A stretch of 64,000 bases of DNA, from contig NW_017386036.1 of NCBI RefSeq assembly GCF_000237925.1, positions 496,001 to 560,000 of the forward strand, in the 5' to 3' direction. Under the pieces are notes generated by a model that was given only the letters and a program-made list of their open reading frames with translations, was not told the origin of the DNA and searched no databases. Source of the DNA: Schistosoma mansoni. Taxonomy: Eukaryota; Platyhelminthes; Trematoda; Strigeidida; Schistosomatidae. Positions within the stretch are counted from its first letter, which is position 1, and each line of letters starts with the position of its first letter. Position numbers and translations under genes: made by a program. Shown here one piece after another: positions 13,240 to 26,031 of the stretch.

Positions 13240-15340
13240 GGCAGTGTGATTAAATTGTTTGGTTTATTACTTTGTAGGACTGACAGACTAGACTCTGATG
13301 GTGGTTTAGTTATCTCCTATTATACAAGCTGTTGGGACAATGGTAAAAAACTCAGAGACTTGCAAACTGGAACGCTGTGGAGTGAAGAGCAAAGAAAAAG
13401 ATATTGGATTAGTTGTAGTATACCGCAGACTGGGGTGAGTAGTGGATGGTTTCCTCCTATGTAAACCTAAATCTTGGCCAGAAAGTTATGATAGCCCTAC
13501 TGTAGGAGACTTTAATGAATCCTCTACTATTTGGGAAAACTTCAGCGTGGAGCCATCAAAAACACCGTTTGATGACAAATTGTTTGAATTTACAACAAAA
13601 TATCAGGATGTCCTCCTCAACCGTGGGGCAGCAAGTACGATGAAATACCACAGGTTGATTCAAACTCAGTGTACAAGCACATCCCTAACAGCTCAAAGAA
13701 AAGTTGAAAAGCCCTTTGCATTATCTATAATGAATCAGCCCAAGAGACTGTTTTCCTGCATAAATCACAGACAAAAGAAATTTCTACTAAATACTCAACC
13801 TAATTACAGTAGAAGTGCATCTGAAGTGATGGGGGTAAACCAGAACTAAGCAACTGTTACGGGGGACTATTTCGGGTCAGTTTGCACGTAGAAGCCTACT
13901 TTGGACAAAGGACTAAACCCGAATACAGAGTCATAAGGTCGGCTTTACGCTGTGGACTTTAATCGAGACGACATGCTAAACGCTATTCGCAATTTGGATG
14001 CGGAAAAAATCGGCCAGACTGAATGAAGTACATCTTTAAATCTAGAGATAAACTATCCAATACATCGCTCTCCTGATGACCATGATGTTTAATATGTCTA
14101 TTGGTCAAGGTGAATTACCTATGGACTGGAAAGATGCAATTTTAGCTCCAATTCATAAGAAGGGGTCAGGGCGACTTCCATCAAACTACAGACCTGTAAG
14201 TCACACTAGTGTTGTGTAAAACAACAACTTTTCAAACAGGTAACAACATGGTTCCAGGAAAGGATTACCTTGTAGGGAAAACCTCTTTATTGCAAGAGAG
14301 AAGTGGACACTGTCCCCAGATAATGGGAAATCAGTGGATGTTGTCAATATAGACTTTGCTAAGGTGACTAATAATATACTGCTCCTGAGGTTAGGAAATC
14401 TAGGGATTGCCGTACCTCACCTTAAGTGGATCGAAGATTTCTTCGGAGGTCGTAGATGGACAGTATGAATAACCTCCGAATGTCCCTCCTGAAAATCAGT
14501 ATTTGGTGGATTGGTGAATGTGTCTGTCTTATGTTTCTAATTTTTATACCTTATGTAAATGAACTCCCAAATATAGTTGAGTCCCTCACGCCACTTTGTG
14601 TTCGTATAAAAATTTGATGAAAGACAAAAGAAGCAGATTCATGTGCATTTCATTCAAACTCGCATATTCTGATTATATATTCTAAATAACGGCTGATGTC
14701 TATCAGCGCGGCCAAGTATGTCTACGCCCACATTGGGAAAATAAAGGTAAATACTTACAACACAGAAAAGAGTCTATGTGCGTAGTCCGGTCAGGCAATG
14801 ATCTAGAAGGAACAGTGAACCGTGGTCTTAAGAACACGACCCATGGCCTCGCGATTGCAGTTAAATACTTCAGAACCCTATAGGTGTTGAGATAGATATC
14901 TACGAAGTTGGATACCAGTGTATTACCTACAGCACAAACTACCTTGGCGAGATACAAACTTGAAAACTGCGTCCGAGCTGTAGGCGTCTGTTTAAAAAGT
15001 GACTCGTAAATCTTGGAGAAAGCACAAAAGGCAGCAACCAATATAACTCTAAAACTCCGGGGTCTGCCACAACTGCAGATTAAGAAGTAATTTGATTGTG
15101 ATGCACAGAACACTAGGAAATCTAATCGTATCTGGTGTTTCTGTTCTTTTCCCTCCTATCAGGTCAGGACAATGCAAAAGACATAGCAAGAGAGCAGAAA
15201 ACCCAAAAACAAACAAAATACTCGAAGCATACAAGTTTTCATAAAGGATCATTAATTCTTGTAACCTCTTGCCCAAAGAAATTGTGCTTGCCTTTCCGGT
15301 TGAATCACTCAAGAGAAGAGTAGATACTCAGAAGCTTACT
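13240..15340 (+). mobile_element. CR1-like LINE, degraded, endonuclease to 3' end
   Basis: Pieces of one LINE in the right order: endonuclease core (VGDFNESSTIWENFSVEP, about 13,500-13,560), linker to about 13,850, RT fingers (QGELPMDWKDAILAPIHKKG, then SNYRPVSHTSVV, about 14,110-14,215), RT palm (VNIDFAKVTNNILLLRLGNL, about 14,340-14,400), a YVNELPNIV stretch (about 14,550) and the conserved 3' end around 15,240-15,340 (LLPKEIVLAFPVESLKRRVD). It is broken by many stops, frameshifts and internal deletions; the usual catalytic YADD box is not readable. It is old compared with the RTE-like copies to the right. Confidence 0.7.
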
Positions 15341-18300
15341 AGGAAACGACTAACTCACACTGCAGGCCTTGCGTTCTTAACATTCAAATGTGAATACCAA
15401 TCTGATAATGTGTTTAATAACATACCGAACTTTTACTTTTCTGAAACATGCACTACAGGTTGAAACTACATTATAGTGAGTGTTGGAAGATATTATAAGG
15501 TTTTTAATAATCAACTGCGTGCTGCAAGCTAGCTATCAATAGCAAGGTCCGGATATCGCTGACAGCGCAAGCGTTACCACACACTTAGTGCGCATATCCA
15601 CAGAATAAATTAAGTGGGGACCTCCCAGTTGCTCGATCGACATAAAAGAGATCTCGGCGACGGTTCGCGCAAATTTGAAGCGTATGCAACAGGACAATAT
15701 CATATTGTAGCATTCGTTCATTCCCGAATTTCAATTCCTTGCAGTGTATATTTTACTTCTTCACTAAGAATACCTAAATGAACCACTCCTGTACACAACG
15801 TACGCTTTCGACTTCTATGATAGTGAAACACCTCCCAACAGTATCGTTTCGTGGACAACCATTTCTGCTATATGTTATCGCAAAAGTCATGTTTGATACC
15901 AATATTATATTGTTTACATACTATCAACGGAGAAGTATGCCGTCATATTCCTTGGAAGTTTTATCCACATTCAAGCAACAGTCATTCAAAACTCCCAAAA
16001 TATTAGAAATAAACAACCATCTGAAAACAATAAATGGATAGCAGAACATTGCATAAATGCTATCTCAGGGGGTTCCTGTAGGATTATATGTGTTATTTTG
16101 TTGATCGATGAGATTGTTAAAACAGCTTTGCAGTAAGTAATCTCGTGAAAAACTTTGTTTTTGAGGCCAAAACATTTATTTTAACACTTTCTATGGTAAA
16201 TTACTACACTAAGTGTCAGAATGACACTACTGTAGAGGAGATGATCTATTGATGAATGTTAACCAGAATACTGGTTTTGTGCGAAAGGATTTTACTCTCA
16301 ATGAAACCCACCACTTTCAGAAATAAAAGTTCATATAACTAGATTGTTTGAAGCCGTTCTATTCTTTCCTATTATACATAGATTAATGACGGAATTAACA
16401 GAATATACATGGTCTTTGACGGAGAGAGCTGTTTTTTCTGTTAGTGATGGCAGTTTCTATGCTAAGGACTAGTATCAAACTAACCAACTTCATAGCTAAG
16501 TGCTTGAACCTACTGTTAAAATTGGAAAGCCTGATATCGGCCCGTATTTGTAGGTCATATACTGGAAGCTGCACTGAAAGAACAAGAACTAATTGAAGTC
16601 GCGACAGTCGCGTATAAAGTTTAGGGTGACGAAATCGTCGGATATCACTCGTGATGATCTTCGGAAGCCCACGAGAATGAGGGTTGTTCAAAAAGCGAAG
16701 TGGCAAAAGCAACATAAGTTGCAAGCCAGGATTCCTTGCACGACGCAATCGAAAAAGTAACTACGATTGGAAGGTGATTCAATGAAAAAGTGGGCCTAAT
16801 AGAGTATAAATGTATCATTCAATATCTGTATATGTCTTTATTCCCAGGTTCAATGATTGTCATTACACTGAGTACTTGTTTGTCTACTATTAGCATGGAA
16901 AAGTTTGGCATCACAGTTTTTACATAAAAAGTTAACTGGTTTTTTCTGTTTGAAGAGAACTCTAGGTGAAAGTTCGACGTATACGTGATAAACATACTAA
17001 ATATCGTATATTAAATGAAAGGAAAAGGATGGAATTAATTAATGCAGAAAAATATGCATGTAGTTTTTAAATTTTGACATACAATCTCATGTATAACACA
17101 TCAATCCCTTACTAATCGCGATGTTGGTATGTATAGAGTTTGTTATGAGTTATCTCCTCTGAGAAACTGAGTAGACTTAAGCAAATGTATCTGTTGCACC
17201 TACTTCATAGTCGCTTACGAGAACATTTTAAACTGATTTCCGTTATTTAGTAATCTGACCCATATGTCGGGGACTGATGCAAATATAAAGTGAGATCGAT
17301 AAACGAACACATCGATGATAAAGTGAAACACACCACCACACTAACTTTCTCTGAGTCTGTATGACTTTGTCTTGTTTATCCAACAATCACAATTTTATGT
17401 TAATTGTAAAACAATATTCGGCTTGTTGACACATTTTTCCTACCCTCTAGTTACTGCTCCGTATGTTATTTATGTATCCCCTTTTTCCCATGTAAAAGAC
17501 TGTACTGTTTGTTTGTACACAAGCGTTGTTAATTTACATTTTAGAAACAGACAAAGTTTACTAAACCAAATAGTCTACTTTTTCTGACTTTGGCGAAACC
17601 AAGACTCTGTACTCAACAGTCTAGAGAATCGCTTACAGTTGCACCTGTAGAAAATCGCTTCCTACAGCAAATACAGTGCTTTTCTAAGACTTTTGATTGT
17701 CCTTACACAAAAGGTTATGTACTCCCTTGTCTAATGAAGGCATTGGTAAACCGTTATTCAGTTATCCTAGGCGGTAACAGTCAGAGTAGTAAGCAGATTC
17801 GCGTTACGTATTACTCAGTGGATGTACTACATATTTGTCCTAAGGGGATTCAGTTACCCAAATAATGTTAACTTTGTGTGACATTAATGTGAATGGTTTC
17901 TCCGGTTAGTTTCAGTCTGCGCTGTGAGCTTATTACATATGGCAACACATTAAACTGAGATCAGCATCTATACCCATTAGCGATACCGGTCTGCCTTCAT
18001 ATATTTTTGGGAATATAAAAAGAAGTAATTACAGATTATCCAATATTTCGTTAAAAAATTGGTAATGCCAAACGTACGTTAGATTACACACCATCGTGAA
18101 GTATTTTCACATAATTACGCCTCCTTGGTAGTTGCTTGAGTATCTGTATAACTAAGGGAGACATACGTTTTATTGGTAACAACAATTTCCAGTACAATAA
18201 TGTTGTCGTGGATTCGGCGGCCACATGTCATTATTATTGCGACACATCACAGGAAAACGGAGTACTTACTTTGTACGTTGAGTTCATGAGAACGTGTTAT

Positions 18301-20340
18301 TTCAAGTTATCGAGAATATGCTTTTCCCACACACTGGACAGCTTTAAAGGCATTTCCGAACTCCTTCCATATCGGGAATCTCTGAGATAGGATAATGTAT
18401 TGAGAAGTATCGGTTAGGTTGGTAAAAATACTCCTTAGAAGTACTGAACTCAGTGTTGCCACTGAATATATGGAGAAAAGATTGTGGCAGTCTGAAAAAG
18501 ATGAAATATGGAAACTCACCTACTGCTAGCCATAGTTCGAAAACTGAAAAGTACAACACAGAGGTTTTCATCAGCTGAAGGACAGATAAAAACATGTGAT
18601 ACACATGGATATATGTTATTCGGCGTTCTTTGGAATGTGAAAGTCTCATAAAAGCACACACACTACCAAGTTAAACCAACCTGCAAACACGCCACCGACA
18701 TGAGGCACATCAAATATGAAATGACCACCTTGAGGCAAGCAGTTTAAGGTTGCGGGAGTGTGGAAGCGGTGATTTCAATTCCAAACATGCTTTCGTTCCA
18801 CGCCGGTGCTGCGGTACCGTGGGGTTCATAAGCGTAGTCGAGCTAAACTTCCCTCAAATTACTTGCAATATCTTAGGTCATAATTATGTACCGCCTTTAT
18901 CATGAAAACAAAGTATAACTGATACCATATTTTATATAACTGGGGGTATTTATTATCAACAGAATTCCTATTTTATTTAAAACGCTGTGGTCTGAAAAGA
19001 CCAATCATTTTAAGCCAAAAAAGTAAAGTTATATTTAAACGTGAATACATCATATAGAGAAGTTATGCATGTGTACCATGAACAAGTTAGATGACGTTGG
19101 CAAAAGAAAGTCACTATGAGAAACATGCCCAATAATTCTTCAGGGCAAAATCTGGAGACAGTGCAGCAGTGTTAGTGACATACATACGACAATAGTCGTC
19201 ATGATTTTATTAAAATGATATATTCTGTTCAAAGTTTGTTAGTAATAATATTTGTAGAATAATTAACTTTCTATAAAATCATTTAGTATTTGTGAGGCCA
19301 GTCGAAAAGTGACAATGAATATGGATTGATAACACACATAATTTTATGAACAAACGTATCCTCATGTGCATATATTGTCCTGAGTATTCGACAATAACCC
19401 AGTTAGACATCATATATGTATCATTCAACTTCTAGGAGGAGTACAGATCACCTTCCTTTATTATAATTTTTTAACAAGCATTTCTTCTTGTATAATCACC
19501 AATTGACCTACTAGGTTTCCTTGCAGGACATTGAAGCCCATCCGCAAAATTCACATCGACAACATAGAAACCAAGGATAGCTTAGGATATTCCTGTAGGG
19601 CTGGTAAAATATCACTGAGCACCAGCCAAATCACTAATCAGTTGGGTCAGTAGATATCGAACGGTCAACAGATTCTTGTCAAGTTCAAGGACAACCAACG
19701 CGCATCAATTAATCGCGCTCCATGAACTGAAGCATGCGGTGGTGGTTGTAATCTCTTTCATGTACCTACTCTTCATAACATATTTCCATGATAATATCCT
19801 CTGTGTTATATGGTCTTCAGAGAAGCAATACTATTCAGATAAGACGAAAGAGTAATCTATACTAGGTGCTAACCGCGAGGTGTGACTTCGAAGTCAGCTG
19901 GTTCGTTACACTATTCCCGTCTATCTCGACTAGATCCCCAACCACTCGAAACCGGTCATCTAAGTTAGTAATCTACATTCCATTCAAATAAACTTCTACC
20001 TAGGATCATAGTTGACCACAACATTCAGCATTCTTCATCTCACCGAAGAATAACCCGAACTAGCACTTCTGTTGTCTGCTACATTCTAAGTACAGCATTC
20101 ATATCAGCTTATATTCATTAACCAAACAGTAATCAGGTTGATTTATCTGAAAATATGTATTCAGTAGTGTAAAATCCAAACTAAGGTTTGGCTGAAGAAT
20201 AACTACCTGAGTAGACTATTCACGAGTTATCGCCCCTTTAAAATAAGTACATGGTGATTGGGTAAGTAGCGGTTCTAAACAAATATTACCGCTCAGTTAT
20301 TCAACCAATAATTGTTCCCCCAATAGTCGATTGAGCGCGC
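15341..20340. other. No gene seen
   Basis: Several short frames (for example 15,778-16,041, 17,590-17,865 and 18,136-18,390) show no family motif or splice context. No transposon protein was readable. The GC-richer patch 15,540-15,730 may be a dispersed repeat. Confidence 0.4.
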
Positions 20341-20887
20341 CAAAAGATAAGTGTTATTCTATCCTTTCTGGATCGATCAAGTAAAAATCCGTTCAAAAGA
20401 TAATAGATTGTTGCTTTATAACACAAAGTGTTTCCGATTCTGGAAAAGTGCCTCGACTCACAAACAAAATGCACAATCCCAGTCTACTCAGGCAACACAA
20501 TCAAAGGGGGGACAAGTCAATGTGGCTGCCGCCAAGACTAAATATCAACCAAAACAATATAAATACAGTTCAGGAAAAAACAGAAACACGGTGAAGGCAA
20601 AAGAAAAATATAATAGAATAAAATACTATCATCTCAAATGGAATCAGAAAGACTTACAAAATATACAACTAAATAAACCAATAAGAACAAGTTGCAAATG
20701 TATGCGTGGAGGGATTCTCACACACAAAACCTTCGAAATGTATCTTACAAGTAGTTCGTATACAGTGCAGAATGTAGATATCTTTTTACACAGAAAGGAT
20801 GGTTAAAAACATCTTATTTTAATTCGAAACCATTCTGGCTGCTCTTCAAAATGTGATATGTCAAGTCTATGATAGCCTGGTGAATTT

Positions 20888-21603
20888 TTAGTCACTCCAT
20901 AACAGCCAACCTTTGTAGCCATGATAAAGTCGCGAATATTCTATAAACCTCGACCACACTTTTTGTTTCATTTGTGTGTACTCCAGTGGTGGGGTCTGCA
21001 AAATGCCGCTTGTAGACGACAACGTGATGCATGTAATTAATTCTATGTAAGCATCGATATGCTCCACAGTCATCCGTGTACACTGCGGTTCCCAGCTGCA
21101 CATACTATCATATAATTGGTTTTGTATTTATAGCTTGTCACTTTCTAACGATCTGGAAGTGTCCTATTTGAGACGGTTTATCGCATATACCAAAGATCTG
21201 TTGAGTATATTTATGGAAATCCTACTTACCCAGTCTTCTTCAGCACTTTAACCTCTACTGAATTTGCGTTTTCTAACGACCGTATTGTCTATCTCTACGA
21301 TTCTCGCAATTCATCTAAATGACTCATGCACGTTTGTCACTTTTATTCACAGATATCTTGACAATACTCATACCATTGAACTGCCAAAGCCTCAGCAACA
21401 CTTGCAAATGTTGTCACCAGTGTTAAAGATGCCTTTGTTATCCGGTTTGCAACAATTATCACAATCGTCCTCTGTCTCAATCGGGATGAGGCGAAAAATG
21501 TTCCTGTTTTATCAGATGTTTTCCTCTAACGTATATTACATCAAAATGCAGCGTCGTCACGACGGTCTGCACAATGTGTGGGAGTCATCTGACTTCTGCA
21601 ACC
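20888..21603 (-). mobile_element. Merlin-superfamily DNA transposon, transposase remnant
   Basis: On the minus strand the N-terminal half (21,603 to 21,230) reads a Cys-rich start, then KTGTFFASSRLRQRTIVII, a helical VAEALAVQWYEYCQDICE stretch, and after a frameshift IVEIDNTVVRKRKFSRG, the first catalytic Asp with the KRKxxRG motif. This part ends at a good splice donor (TGG|GTAAGT, 21,229). The C-terminal half (about 21,101 to 20,888) reads AVYTDDCGAYRCL, then YMHHVVVYKRHFADPTTGVH and TNETKSVW, the second catalytic Asp and the conserved NE-x2-S-x-W block of IS1016/Merlin transposases. The order and motifs are diagnostic of Merlin, a superfamily known in schistosomes. In-frame stops and frameshifts show it is dead. 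Terminal inverted repeats were not found. Confidence 0.75.
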
Positions 21604-21639
21604 ATAAAATGAAGAATTCTTAGTGGTCCTATTTGTTGC

Positions 21640-22292
21640 AACCACGCAATTATAACGTCTTTAAAATCCACCGTAAACCGGTCGTAAGTGAGTATTAGTT
21701 ACTGAAATAAGCGCCATGACCATGAGATCGTTGAAGCGCTTCTGATTGCTTCATCCATAAATTATAGTCTCGCCTGATAATGATCTTATTCAATTACATA
21801 AGATTTCAATGATGTTTATCGAAACATCTTTAGAAACACATTACAATGTATTACTGAAGCTTCCTTTTATTAGGTACATAGGGCTTCGTCTGACAGCAAA
21901 GCTGCATTCATTTAATTCTTAATAGTCATGCCTGGTCTATGTTTGTCATACTACGGTATCTGTGGTTCGTAGGATATACTATAGTTATACAAGGAAGTCT
22001 GGTGGGTGGAAAGTATGAATTCGAGATATGAATTTTCTGTCGATAGGAGTTAGTCACCAGAAATCTCTGCAACTGTCACGTGTTAAGACTATGTACATGT
22101 CTGTGGTCACACGTCATTGTATTGTCTAGTACTATGTCAAGTTCACATGGGCTATCCTAGCTTCCTGATAGACCAGTTTATTTATTTTTTCACGGGTCAC
22201 ATTTCGATCTTGTCAATTATCCGCTTATAACATTGACTGATTTTATAATAATGTATGAGCATATACCGCTTACCCCATTCGTAACTCATTTT
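21640..22292. other. No gene seen; short diverged repeat
   Basis: Contains at about 21,750-21,780 a diverged copy of the repeat motif also present near 6,660. Nothing else was recognised. Confidence 0.3.
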
Positions 22293-22297
22293 AGCTT

Positions 22298-22650
22298 TGC
22301 TGATTCGGCTTCCGGAGAACTTCAACGGAGCCTCCAGAGGCCCAAAAGGAGCCGAAGAGCCCTAGCCAATCAGAGTATGATGGAACATTCTAGAATTCCA
22401 ACGTGGCGTGCTACTATTGGTCGGTAGCATAATATGTCAATAACGGATTGGCTGAAATATGATGTTGATTCAACAGACACTAACATCTATAAATACCCAT
22501 GATTTTCTGTACAAGAACAAACCCTGGAGTAAAGTGTTTCTCTCATACTTGCGTCTCCTCTCTGGTGTTCAAGTCGCTGAGTAGTTCAGCCTGTGGGTTA
22601 CCAGAATAGCTTAGGAAACGAATATAGCGTTCAATCGACGAGACGTATCA
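22298..22650 (+). repeat. 5' LTR of the young gypsy element
   Basis: 353 bp, begins TGCTGATTCGG and ends GTATCA. It carries a TATAAAT-like promoter box near 22,490 (CATCTATAAATACCC). The primer-binding region follows at 22,651 (ACTGGCGACGGGG). Confidence 0.95.
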
Positions 22651-23328
22651 ACTGGCGACGGGGTTAGCTTATCAAGATGTCATTATCTTTGAACAATTTG
22701 AAACCTTGCTGGAGCGTCAAGAAAAACGTTTCTAACGGTTCCAGGTTCGTATCATAGAGACTTTAACCCAAAAATTGAACCTAAATCAAAATGGTGGTAC
22801 AGATGATGCTTCCAAATCTAATGTCGACCATATTATTAATTCCTTCCATGAATTTGATTTCGGTGGTTCGGTCGGTGTTACTTTTGAAACCTAGTTCAGG
22901 AAATACGAAGATTTATTCAAGGTCGACCCCAGAGGACTTGATGACGCCGCCAAGGTCAGAATACTCTCAAGGAAACTTGGCACAGTTGAACATGAACGCT
23001 ACAGTAATTTCATCCTTTCAAAGAACCCAAGAGATTTTTCTTTTGATGAAACGATTGAGATTTTGTCACAAATCTTTGCTGAACAGTCATCCTTATTCAA
23101 TATTCGTTATCAATGTCTAAAGACAACAAAAGCAGCTGATGATGACTGAGTGAAGCATGCAGGTTTAGTAAATCGTGAGTGTGAACGCTTCAAATTGTCA
23201 ACCATGACAGAAGATCAGTTTAAATGTCTCGTATTTGTGTGTAGCCTACAATCTTCCGAAGATGCCGATATCAGAAGCAGAATTTTGAGTAAAATTGAAC
23301 GGTGTCCGAACATAACACTACAAGAAGT

Positions 23329-23421
23329 TTGTAACAGCTCAGGTTGGTTGGTTAAGAGTTGACCCCAAACAACCAAGCATATGCTAAAACAGTATTGTTT
23401 AAGTATTCATTCACTTCCTTA
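23329..23421 (+). repeat. 93-bp direct repeat, left copy, flanking a nested segment
   Basis: Matches 24,732-24,824 with one difference seen. The two copies bracket the 1.31-kb segment inside the gag region of the young gypsy element. Confidence 0.9.
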
Positions 23422-24731
23422 CTTTTTTTTCTCGTTGGTTTAATTATAACGTAAAATGGAAATCTACCGAACTTGTAGTTTTTTTTTTCTATGGTATTAT
23501 TATTAATACAAACAAAGAACTTGTACTGTTCCAATATGGCACTTTGACATATCAATCCGTCCTCTTGTTATCTTTCTCTCATATCTGAGCAACTTATGGC
23601 CAACAAACGTCGTATTGAGGGGGGTTTCGATAAACAAAAACGCACGCCTCACGCACACGAACCTCTGCCCTCCTGAATGCTGGACCGTGTGCCTAGCCAT
23701 TAGACCACATCAAACCACGGGGGAATGACTGCAATTTTTCCTTTTATCGACTAATCATTCATAATACTAATGAGTAATAGGACTTACACACTTCTGAGGT
23801 GCAAACCAATTCGTTACTTGGATGAATTGACGAAATATTGCTTCAATATATCATGCATACCTAAATCAAACCAGAAAAGGGTATTTGACACAACTGTACT
23901 TGATCCGCATACTCCACACAATTTTTTTGCTTCTTAATCGTATATTCGTTTCCGTTTTGTGGATTACACTGATGCACCCTTGGTTACGCACCTAGTTGTA
24001 AAAGGCGGTCATCACTGGCTCAAGGTCATGCATTTGATCGATTTTGTTAAAGAGTCCAACTTCTAGCAAGTTCACCCTTTGACATATATGTATTACAAAA
24101 GAGTATTTTTTTTGTTTTCATGGTTCTTCGTGCACAAGATATCTACACTATCTCTATTTCCTTCCAGAATACCAATCCGTTCTGGAGGCCAAGCACTTAC
24201 ATGGACCGAACAATTATCATTTGCATTTATGTATTTCCATTTTGTATCTTATTATTTTATGCAGGCAGTGGAGCAGTTCTTCAGGTTTGCTTGATTTTCA
24301 CCATTACCTTTGAAGTAGACTCTTCTTTACTTTTTACTTGAGGGCGACTCAAAAGGCAGGTGAGTAAACACCTGATAGCCGGTCTGAGCATGGAAAAATC
24401 GTACCTCACCAACATGGTGTTGGGTAGCCCGCTCGCGGCACTTCCTCAGATATTCTTATTCCGCATTCTCACACTTTCTCTTGAAAGCACGCAGCAAACC
24501 GTCAGCGATAGTTGTAGAAAAGATCACATGCAACAAAATAAGATGACAAGCTAGTAAATGAAGAGACATCCGTGGACTATCGTTTAAAGCGTTAGTCGTA
24601 ACTGATTGTAAGTCAAATAGTGAGCGAGTTGATAATTTCGCCTTGGGATGAGAAATAGAACTAAGGTGTTTTCGATAGATAGGTTAATCGAACCGACGTT
24701 CCTACGGAAGTCGATTCTAGGGGGAAGCTAA
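23422..24731. mobile_element. 1.3-kb segment nested in the young gypsy element
   Basis: Non-coding sequence that interrupts the gag region between the two 93-bp repeats. It contains a T-rich stretch at its left, a tRNA-like SINE head on the minus strand (about 23,625-23,715) and no protein of its own. The family of the inserted sequence is not recognised. Confidence 0.55.
23625..23715 (-). repeat. tRNA-derived SINE-like or tRNA-pseudogene sequence
   Basis: The minus strand has an A-box-like TGGTCTAATGGCTAGG and, about 35 bp on, a B-box-like GGTTCGTGTGC. Spacing and order fit an RNA polymerase III internal promoter. It does not fold as a clean tRNA, so a SINE head or decayed tRNA copy is more likely than a working gene. 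Confidence 0.4.
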
Positions 24732-24824
24732 TGTAACAGCTCAGGTTGGTTGGTTAAGAGTTGACCACAAACAACCAAGCATATGCTAAAACAGTATTGT
24801 TTAAGTATTCATTCACTTCCTTAC
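24732..24824 (+). repeat. 93-bp direct repeat, right copy
   Basis: Right partner of 23,329-23,421; the gag-like sequence of the host element continues after it. Confidence 0.9.
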
Positions 24825-26031
24825 ATTTTGTAAGCGTTATATTCCCTACTATCTTATATTGAATGTTGAGAGCCTTTGTTTGTCTGAACAGATAATCCCA
24901 CGCTCCACTGTGACTGCGCGAAGATCGAAATAAAGACCTATTCACTACTTCTCTGGTTTCTTCTATCAATAGCACGAGGGTTACCTTAAGGCACGAAAAG
25001 TTACTACAGAGTGCCAAAGACTGGTAAACTTGAAACATGATACTTACATGGTCGAAAATAATAATCGTTTGCCACATATTCATGCTGTAAGCGAAAAGAA
25101 AGAATTCTACCCAAGAAAAGTGTCGCTCACAGACAACCAGCCCCCATCTCCATGCTGGTCATGTGAAGGTTGGCACTATCAGAGGTTCTGTCCGTATAAA
25201 GAACGTCGTTGCAGAAAATGTCATCGAAGGGGGCATAAAGAAACCAGCTGCAGAAAAAGAAACTATAAGCGACATTTTGCAAAACCTTACTTCAAGAAAT
25301 ACAGGTCGGGCGCATTAACGAAAAGAATATTGATATCATATAACACAGCACGAAGTTGCCGCCAAAGAAAGTACGTAACCTTGAATATTAATAAACACCG
25401 TACTCGACTTCAGCTTGATACAGCTTCTAATATTAATTTGATAAGCCCAGAAACTTGGAGGAAGATTAGGCGACTCACAGTGCATCGAACAACACAACTA
25501 GCACACAGTGCACCTGGCGGAAAGTTAAATATTGTTGGAGAAATACCATGCATTGTGTCTAAAGGTGCGGTTACGACAAAGGCAACCATATACCTTACGA
25601 AGAACCCAGGACTCGACTAATTGGGACTAGATCTTATAGAAACACTTAACCTAGCAGACCATTCAATTAATAGCATCTGCAGACGAGTTACTACTGATAA
25701 CTCATTAGATTGTAGCCAGAAAAATACCGTGCTGCAAAGACACCAAAATGTGTTAAAAGAAGGATCGGGGGAATGCATGAAGGCTAAAGCAGTGCTAACT
25801 CTAAAACCTGCAGCTACTGCCGTTTTTCGACCCAAAAGACCTGTACCCTATGCTGCCCTTCCAGTAGTTGAACAGGAATTACGACTTCAGCAAATGGGTA
25901 TTATCGAGCCTGTGAACTTCTCGAACTGAGCTGCACCGATAGTGGTGGTCAAGAAGTCGAATGGAAGTGTCCGTCTATGTGCAGACTACTCCACGGGATT
26001 AAATGAAGCTCTAGAGTCCCAATAGTATCCG

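Noticed and set aside
16395-16748. 117-codon minus-strand frame rich in Leu and Arg
   Set aside because: Looks like a repeat or chance frame; no signal peptide, domain or splice context.
17372-17865. Two adjacent plus-strand frames
   Set aside because: One lacks an ATG start, neither shows a domain, and no intron structure joins them.
18136-18390. 84-codon frame with several Cys and His
   Set aside because: Cys spacing does not fit a zinc finger and there is no supporting context.
20351-20806. 151-codon Lys/Gln-rich plus-strand frame
   Set aside because: Composition follows the AT-rich DNA, no domain, no splice signals and no homology I recognise; treated as non-coding next to the Merlin remnant.
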